NCBI GenBank assembly: GCA_009760855.2
Contig: WPIO01000034.1
Location: 2,240,001 to 2,304,000, forward strand
Reading direction: 5' to 3'
From: Cristatella mucedo
Lineage: Eukaryota > Bryozoa > Phylactolaemata > Cristatellidae
Length of the DNA: 64,000 nt
Both the position numbers and the translations under genes were made by a program. The notes beneath the pieces are model-generated. The model worked only from the letters and a program-made list of their open reading frames with translations. It was not told the origin of the DNA and ran no database searches. Below, in pieces: positions 58,301-64,000 of the stretch (position 1 is the first letter of the stretch; every line of letters begins with the position of its first letter).

Positions 58301-61300
58301 ATGCATTGGCGGTCCAGCACCTGTACACACATGCAGGTGCATGCATATGCATGTATTTATCGATGCATGCAATGCACACCTGCATCTTTCTCTAAGCTCA
58401 ACGGCAACATCGATGCTCTTGTCGCGTCGCTCTAGGTTGATGCTGGCGATGGCAACGACCAGGTGATAGTCTTCTTCAAGGTGAAGCCCGCCGTCATAAC
58501 GCCCGACAATCTTCACCGCGATGTCTTCGTCTCGACGATGCTCGACTCGCCAGTCAGCGCCCTGTATCACTCGGTGCAGAAGGTGTTCGCGCCGCTGCTG
58601 CTGAAGAACGACAAATGGAGCGTCGATCCCAAGCTGCAGTCGCTCCTCGGCGAGCTGGAAGCCGGCCTCGGCACGGTGCTCAGAAGGCAGGCCGACAAGG
58701 CTGCAGGCAGCGGCCGGGCGACCGCCTCGGGCGCTAAGGAAGGCGAGCTCAGCTTTGCCGGTACGATCAGAGCAGCGTGGGCTGGAGCCTCTCGGTCGGT
58801 GCGCCTGGCGCCCCCTCCCCGTCGGAGCGCGCCGGGTCGGTGCGCCTGGCGCCTTTGCTCTCGCTGCCTCGCCCTCGATGTCAGCTTCGTCGCCTGCCTG
58901 CCGTTTTGCTAGGAATCCTCACACCGCAAGACGAGTTCCAGTACTGGGCCGAGGTCTCACTCTCCGGAGGCAAGCTGGACATCAAGGAGCGAGCGCAGCA
59001 CTTCGATGAGCTCTTACAGCCGATGGCGCGCGACTTCAGCACGCTGGACAGCTCGCCGGAGATTGCCGACGTGCAGGACCTGGTGGACATCTGTCAGGAC
59101 ACGCTCGACGACCTGTGGAAGCAGACCGATGTCAGTCCTCCGTACCCTGAAAACCGGATGAGGCATCTGCTAGAAGTGATCGGTGGGTACCGCCGGGTCG
59201 TGCACGACCCGGCGTTACTGTGGCGTTTCTCTCGGTCCTTTTCCGTTTGGTCGCTTGCCGTTCGTCAATGTTTCGGCTGCAAATCGCTCTGCTGCCTGAC
59301 GGCGCGAAGTGACGTACGTCGGCGTGCGTTTGCGACCGTTGGCCTGCGTGACAATATAGCTTGCAGCTGCCGTCAGCCGCTCCCTGCTACACATTACCCT
59401 GGTGCAGTGGCATGTTCCTTGGCGACGGAAAGTGTTTGCAGTGCGATCGTGCAGGATGCGCATTTTCCATTTGCCCCTTTCTTACTCTCTTCTGTACGAA
59501 ACCTGTTTTTATCGCTGTGTGCCTGAGATATGTCTGGCATCGATGCTCGGCTTTGACACTGAGGATTGGTGTACAGGTTTTAAGGCTTCAGCACACAAGG
59601 CCTTCTTTTCGAGCCTAATTTGGTCACTGCTGTCGCTGGGCAGTACACTTTAGGTTTTGGCGGACCCTGTATGTCGCTTCAGCCTAGACATCTGACTGCT
59701 TCGGAACACGCCCACGAGGGTGCACAGGATTAGATCTGTCGTTGCCGGATATACCTCGCGATGTAGTTAGGATCGAGACTTTTTTCTTTGCACAGTTACT
59801 AGTGTGTTATGACCACGGTGTAGTAGCCACAGATATATCTTTCGCACGAAGCAAAGCGCACCGTACGTAGTGCTAGAGCTCACAGACGCCTGACTGAATA
59901 CTGCACTTCAGACCCAGGTCGCGAGCCCGAGACCGGCAGCAGGCAATCCTACATTGCCCACTGCAAGCGGAAGCGACAGCCGCTAAGGCTCTTTTGCAGT
60001 TATAGGAACGAGGTTGATGAATCGACTTGTCTTATTACTTTTTTAACTTAAGTGGTTGCTCTAGCGCCTTGAAGCGCTGCGAGCAAATCTCAAGTGGAGG
60101 AGAAGGGAGAAGGGTTACTCCAATGCAGGCGCGCCCACGAGCGTGGTGCACGACGGCAGTCATACTTGCCCACATCGCAGCAGCAAGTCCTGTGCTCTCC
60201 GACTCCATGCGGCTCAGGGCCAGAGGCCAGAGGGCAACCAGAGGTCAGTCCAGGGCAGATGCACAAAGGAGACTCGTCGAGTATTGACACGGTGATGCCG
60301 TGGCTATCGTCGATGATGATGATGATGATAAGGCTGCCCACGAAGTTTGTAATCCTCATAATTCAGGAACAGCTATCATCGCTAGATGCAATGATCGCGC
60401 TCATATTGGCGCCGGCCTGGCAATTCGACAGGCCTATCCCGCTAGCTCGTTTGTGCTCGCACTTGCCTAAAGCCATCTAGGCGGACCAACGCTTCATCAC
60501 AGGACTGGTCGCAGCCCTTTCGGGCTAGTCTCGTGCTAGGCTCTTATGTTGGCCAGGTCGACTTTCGTCGGCCTGCTCGCAGTGATTTGCTGGGTTATTC
60601 CTATAATTCCAACGTATCCTTGCATATTAGGAAGTTGACTCAAGCCCGCCCCATCACCACCACCACCGGCAAATGAATACACAAGAGAAAGCTCACCGTT
60701 AGTGAGCTCAGAGAGAGCTCAAACCAGTTTGAAAAGCTCGAGTCGACGCTATCCCAATCAAAGAAGACAACTAGTAATCGAGATCCAATTCCCACTATCC
60801 TGCTTAACCGATGCATGGATCTGCTGCCGCCATGCATATCTAATACCATAAATATGTCATTAGGCTCAGGTCATGTCCCAGCACTTTTCAAAATGGCTGT
60901 AGTCAGGCCACTATTCAAGAAATCAACAATAGACCAAGAGAACTCGGTGCATGCTGCCACTAACCACATTTGCATGCTGACCCTGTGCATGTCACCCCTA
61001 ACCATTTAATTCATTTGTTTGTTTTTCAAGCATGATTTTACTTACTATTCAATTGCACATCACTTTGCAGCAAATGTAAAGCACCTAGAAAGAGATTAAG
61101 TTCTCTGAGGGCGCTTTATCAAGTGCATTATTATTATTATTATTATTATTATTAGAACTGGAGCGAATTCCGCCCAGTTTCTTTTCTACCGTTTCTCTCA
61201 AAGACACAGGAACAAGTCGACGCTCTGATTCTCTGATTTAAATCAGAGAATCAGAGCATCGACTCGAGGTTGACGCCAGATTCTCTGATTAGTGGTCATG

Positions 61301-63669
61301 ATTAGTGGTCTTGGTAGTGCCGCTGCCTCGGCTGCTACAGCTACTCTGGCAAAAAGTAGTGGCAGCTGAAAATGAAAAAAAAATAAAAAAAAACATCCGC
61401 TGACGTGCATCGCGCAACTTGCCTCCCGCAGGTGGTGCCCTCGGCCGACACATTCAGAAGCGGCTTAGCAAGGAGGACGTCATGCTCGGACCATTCTCGC
61501 GCGTCAAGGAGCAGCTGCGGCTGGCGTTGAGCGTCTGCGAGCGCTGGGCGGCGGCGTGCGATACGCTCACCAGGCAGTTCTGGAAACGCTATGAGCTGCA
61601 CCCATGGACCGGACCTCCGTTCGCTCCCGACGACCTGCAGCGGCTCGCTACTCGACTCGAAGAGGTTCGGGCACTGTCGTCGGCCGCCATTGCGCGAGTG
61701 CAGGCTGGCTCATTCCGCTCAGCCTCGAGGGGCACGCTCGCATGCAGGCAGAGCAAGCCGTGCTCGCCGTATGCGCACCGAATGTGGCACCAGCAGCGCT
61801 TTCAGCAGCGCTCTCGCGGCATGTGCAGCCCAGGCCTGCTTGCACGCCCAGGTTGCTGAAGTTTTGAATGCAGCTATCAGCTGTCTCAACTGCCTCGTGT
61901 ATGTGCGAGACAGAAGAGCGCTAGTGGCTGTCGCCGGCTCGTGTGTGTGCCTGCACGAGGGGGACGATGATTCATACCCACGACCTAGGTATTGGAGAGT
62001 GCGAGCACCCTATTTATTGCTGAGCCAAGACTAAGCCCTCTTACCGCTAGGTCTTTGCCCATGTGGTAAGAGTGACATCCGTCCTTCATTTTGCTATGCT
62101 GCCTCTGCTTTCAGTTACTAGTTGTCTGTTACAGCTGTCTCACTCGTTCTTTCTCAGCCGACAGTTTTCCTCAACCGAAGCCCGGGGTGCAAACCGCAAG
62201 TGCTCGACATGCCTCTACATTCAATCGATTTTGACCTTTCCTTCTGCACTCGCCGGAACTTCCACTGTAGGCCTGCCTGGCAGGTGCTGTGCCACAGCGA
62301 GGCAGTTTTTCCTTTTCCCCTCTTCCCGCCATGAGTGAGATAATAACAAATAATAATAATGCACTTGATGAAGCGCCCTCAGAGAACTCAATCTCTTTCT
62401 AGGCGCTTTACATTTACTGCAAAGGGAGATGCGGCCAGGCCTGTGTAAAAGTTCCTTGCGCTCCCACAAACCGTTACTCTCCAACGTTATTTTGGTGCTC
62501 CAACTGTGCCATCGCATGCCAAGGACAGGGCAGCTTTGGTGACGGCCACATCTTCTTGCCGGTCGGGCGTGTTGGCATTTTTGCATTTCGCGATCTTTTG
62601 AAATGCATTTCTGCTTTTGCCACTTTCTCACTTCCTCGTGTTGCATTTAGCTTGTTCGCAATGTGTAGATTGTTTCCACCGCCGCCTCGTAGGACGACAT
62701 CGCCCGGTAGCGATGACCTACTTGCTTGCTTGGTTTTGCAAAGCTCGCTCATCGGTGCGCTCAATTCCTTTGCTTCCCGGTTCACCCACACAGATTCTCA
62801 CCGTGCGTCTTGTGCACGAGCAGCTCATCAACCTGCTGCCTTCGTCTGAGCAGCAAGAGCTGCGCAGCGGCGGCAGCGGTGGCGATGCCCTGGCCCCTTT
62901 TGCTGGCCTCAATCCGCTGCAGTACAACCCGTACACGCAGCCTCTGTGGCGGGCCGCCATAGCTCAGCACGAGAAAGCGCTTGCACCAGCTGAGCAGAAA
63001 GTGGCAGGCCGATTACGCCGTCAGCTGGCTGCCGTCGGCTCCAACTCGCAGCAGGTTAGTTCCGATTGGCGTGCACTTCCGATCGGCACTTCCGCCAGCT
63101 GAGCTGTTTGCCTCGCATTCGGCCGTGCTTATCTTGCAAAGATGCAAGGCCACGATCGCAGCTTTGCTCCTTTCGACAGCTGCTTCGCGAGTTCCAGCGG
63201 TACCAGCAGCTCATAAAGCGACCGTCCATCTCGCGAGAGCTACTGACCGAGAGGTGAGGTGCCAGCTGCCTCGCTTGCATGCGTGAGTGGAGAGAATAGG
63301 GTGGTTGGTGTAGCAGCAGCAGCAGTAGCGATTGCAGCAACAAGAGCCTCAGCAGCTGTAGTAAAAGAAGCAGTAGCAGCTACGCCAATAGCTGCAGAAC
63401 CGGCAGCAGCATTTTCAGCAGCAGTAGGAGCACTTTTAGTATGCAATAGTCTGCGAATGGCAATCCCCAGGTCTGATGCTGATGTCTCATTGCTGCCATC
63501 GTGCTGCTTCAGGGAGACACTGCTCGGTCAGCTAACAGTGTTCGTCAAGCAACTGGAGACCGACTTTGATCAGCGCAGTGGCGGGGTTGGTGACAAGCAG
63601 CCACCCAAGGGCCAAAACCTGCCGGAAGTCGTCAATGGCATCGTGTGGGCTCGTCAGCTAGATGCCAAG
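52306..63669 (+). CDS. DYNC2H1, cytoplasmic dynein-2 heavy chain, N-terminal part (exons 1-7)
   Basis: Exons: 52,306-52,503, 58,436-58,760, 58,913-59,182, 61,432-61,664, 62,794-63,054, 63,180-63,253, 63,513-63,669, giving 506 in-frame residues; the gene continues past the window. All phases match (0,1,1,0,0,2,0). Dynein-2 drives retrograde intraflagellar transport in cilia; this part is the tail (DHC N-terminal region), which dimerises and binds intermediate and light-intermediate chains. Segments matching human DYNC2H1: NSFLDDGN in exon 1, VIVFFKVKPAVIT, MLDSPVSALYHSVQKVFAPL, LLGELEAGLGTVLRR, GILTPQDEFQYW, RMRHLLEVIGG, GLNPLQYNPYTQPLW, APAEQKVAGRL, LIKRPSIS and LPEVVNGIVWARQL. I chose the ATG at 52,306 rather than 52,264 because the human protein starts at that point. 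Intron 1 is 5.9 kb and rich in LINE ends. The motor domain lies beyond the window. Confidence 0.97.
52504..54134. other. DYNC2H1 intron 1, first part
   Basis: No repeat is recognised except a G-rich homopolymer near 53,381-53,391. Confidence 0.4.
54135..54420 (-). mobile_element. L2-like LINE 3' end, family A
   Basis: An AATAATAATAATTATAATAA tail precedes GCACCCTCAGAGAACCCAATC and a typical body down to GACGAATCGAAGGGACCCAC. Confidence 0.8.
54421..55834. other. DYNC2H1 intron 1, unassigned
   Basis: No exon or repeat recognised. Confidence 0.4.
55835..55955 (-). mobile_element. L2-like LINE 3' end, family A, short
   Basis: AATAATAGTTATAATAATTATAATAA is followed by GCGCCCTCAGAGAACTCAATC and CATTTGCTGCAAAGGAAACACGATCGAA. 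Confidence 0.75.
55956..57802. other. DYNC2H1 intron 1, unassigned, with a GT-rich tract
   Basis: An imperfect GT/GTGC tract lies at about 56,456-56,600. The remainder is unrecognised. Confidence 0.4.
57803..58215 (+). mobile_element. L2-like LINE 3' end, family A, with internal duplication
   Basis: Two diverged tandem units (57,803-57,920 and from 57,921, period 118, both starting CATTTAAAAAGAACTTA) precede the terminal block (AAGCGCCTAGGAAGAGATTG). A (TTA)n tail ends at 58,215. It ends about 220 bp before DYNC2H1 exon 2. Confidence 0.85.
59183..59909. other. DYNC2H1 intron 3, first part
   Basis: The exon 3 frame stays open for about 115 codons past the donor by chance. The human protein aligns instead with splicing at 59,182. 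Confidence 0.5.
59910..60030 (+). repeat. tRNA-derived SINE, diverged
   Basis: CAGGTCGCGAGCCCGAGACC (B-box region), GGCAATCCTACATTGCCCACTGCAAGCGG (body) and AACGAGGTTGATGAATCGACTT (end). Confidence 0.6.
60800..61155 (+). mobile_element. Internally deleted L2-like LINE
   Basis: The RT finger segment (frame from 60,815: 'INMSLGSGHVPALFKMAVVR', then 'KKSTIDQEN') runs straight at about 60,945 into the family-A 3' end (GCATGCTGCCACTAACCACA...). It finishes in a (TTA)n tail at 61,155. The rest of the RT is missing. Confidence 0.8.
61215..61264. repeat. 50-bp near-perfect palindrome
   Basis: The inner 36 bp (61,222-61,257, half GCTCTGATTCTCTGATTT) are perfect. Outer AGTCGA/TCGACT arms extend it to 50 bp with one mismatched pair. 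It lies in DYNC2H1 intron 3, 168 bp before exon 4. Confidence 0.95.
61665..62339. other. DYNC2H1 intron 4, first part
   Basis: The exon 4 frame stays open past the donor by chance. A minus-strand SINE-head-like piece lies near 61,975-62,035. Confidence 0.45.
62340..62430 (-). mobile_element. L2-like LINE 3' end, family A, short
   Basis: AATAACAAATAATAATAATGCAC is followed by GCGCCCTCAGAGAACTCAATC and GCGCTTTACATTTACTGCAAAGG. Confidence 0.75.
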
Positions 63670-63809
63670 GTGGCTTTCTTACCACCACCATTGTCTCTTA
63701 CTCTCTCCTCCTTATCTGTGTTTCTCTCTATCTCTTGATTTGTTTGTGTGTCTGTCTGCATAGCTATCCCTCTAATCCTATCTGTATGTCTCTTTCGCTG
63801 TGTGACTTG

Positions 63810-63810
<1 letters not shown>

Positions 63811-63879
<69 letters not shown>

Positions 63880-63900
63880 CTGTCATGGACTGCCTCTGCT

Positions 63901-63940
<40 letters not shown>
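63811..63940. repeat. (CT)n microsatellite, DYNC2H1 intron 7
   Basis: Two pure CT runs (about 63,811-63,875 and 63,900-63,937) lie within a CT-rich intron segment that continues to the window end. Confidence 0.95.
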
Positions 63941-63943
<3 letters not shown>

Positions 63944-64000
63944 CCCTTGCTTTTCTTCCCTATATCTTTACTCCTTTTTCTATCTCTCGCTCTCAGTCTT

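Noticed and set aside
61665-61859. Open continuation of DYNC2H1 exon 4
   Set aside because: Human alignment resumes at 62,794 with matching phase, and GAG|GTTCGG is an acceptable donor. The continuation is intron.

Overview
This is animal nuclear DNA. It has multi-exon genes with long introns, GT-AG (and one GC-AG) splice sites, animal ciliary and lysosomal proteins, and many eukaryotic transposons. The species and phylum cannot be fixed from the window. The proteins are clearly homologous to human ones but diverged, so I infer an invertebrate. Real coding exons are GC-rich at third codon positions and sit in repeat-rich sequence. Most long open frames are chance, microsatellite or antisense frames; the real genes are chains of short exons.

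Four genes are recognised. (1) PACRGL (+, 13,391-14,092) is a single open frame. (2) LAMTOR1 (+, 24,615-34,840) has five exons, the first only 36 nt and more than 6 kb from the second; it encodes the lipid-anchored Ragulator scaffold. (3) A DCUN1D4/5-type DCN1-like gene (-, 50,644 to 35,874) has seven exons and encodes a cullin-neddylation cofactor. (4) DYNC2H1 (+, from 52,306, continuing past the window) has its first seven coding exons here, encoding the tail of the cytoplasmic dynein-2 heavy chain for retrograde intraflagellar transport. LAMTOR1 and the DCUN1D gene converge with about 1 kb between stop codons. The DCUN1D gene and DYNC2H1 diverge from a 1.66-kb interval. From memory, human DCUN1D5 and DYNC2H1 are adjacent and divergent on chromosome 11q22, so this looks like conserved microsynteny and is the most interesting result. 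For all three spliced genes, exon phases match at every junction.

The rest is mostly mobile-element debris. There are two families of L2/CR1-type non-LTR retrotransposon: one (family A) with TTA-repeat 3' tails, the other (family B) ending in a TGTAA-type repeat. There are tRNA-derived SINEs in two related subtypes, two degraded Tc1/mariner elements, one hAT-like transposase remnant, and a 416-bp non-autonomous hAT element with perfect 16-bp inverted ends. Long (CT)n, (GT)n and (TTA)n arrays are common. Layout: 0-13 kb repeats and unassigned sequence with one tentative small minus-strand gene; 13-14 kb PACRGL; 15-24 kb L2, SINE and hAT remnants; 24.6-34.8 kb LAMTOR1 with Tc1 and L2 in its introns; 35.9-50.6 kb the DCUN1D gene with L2, SINE and hAT in its introns; 50.6-52.3 kb the divergent promoter interval; 52.3-64 kb the start of DYNC2H1.

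I see no CRISPR, operon, rRNA or convincing functional tRNA gene, and no clearly novel gene system.
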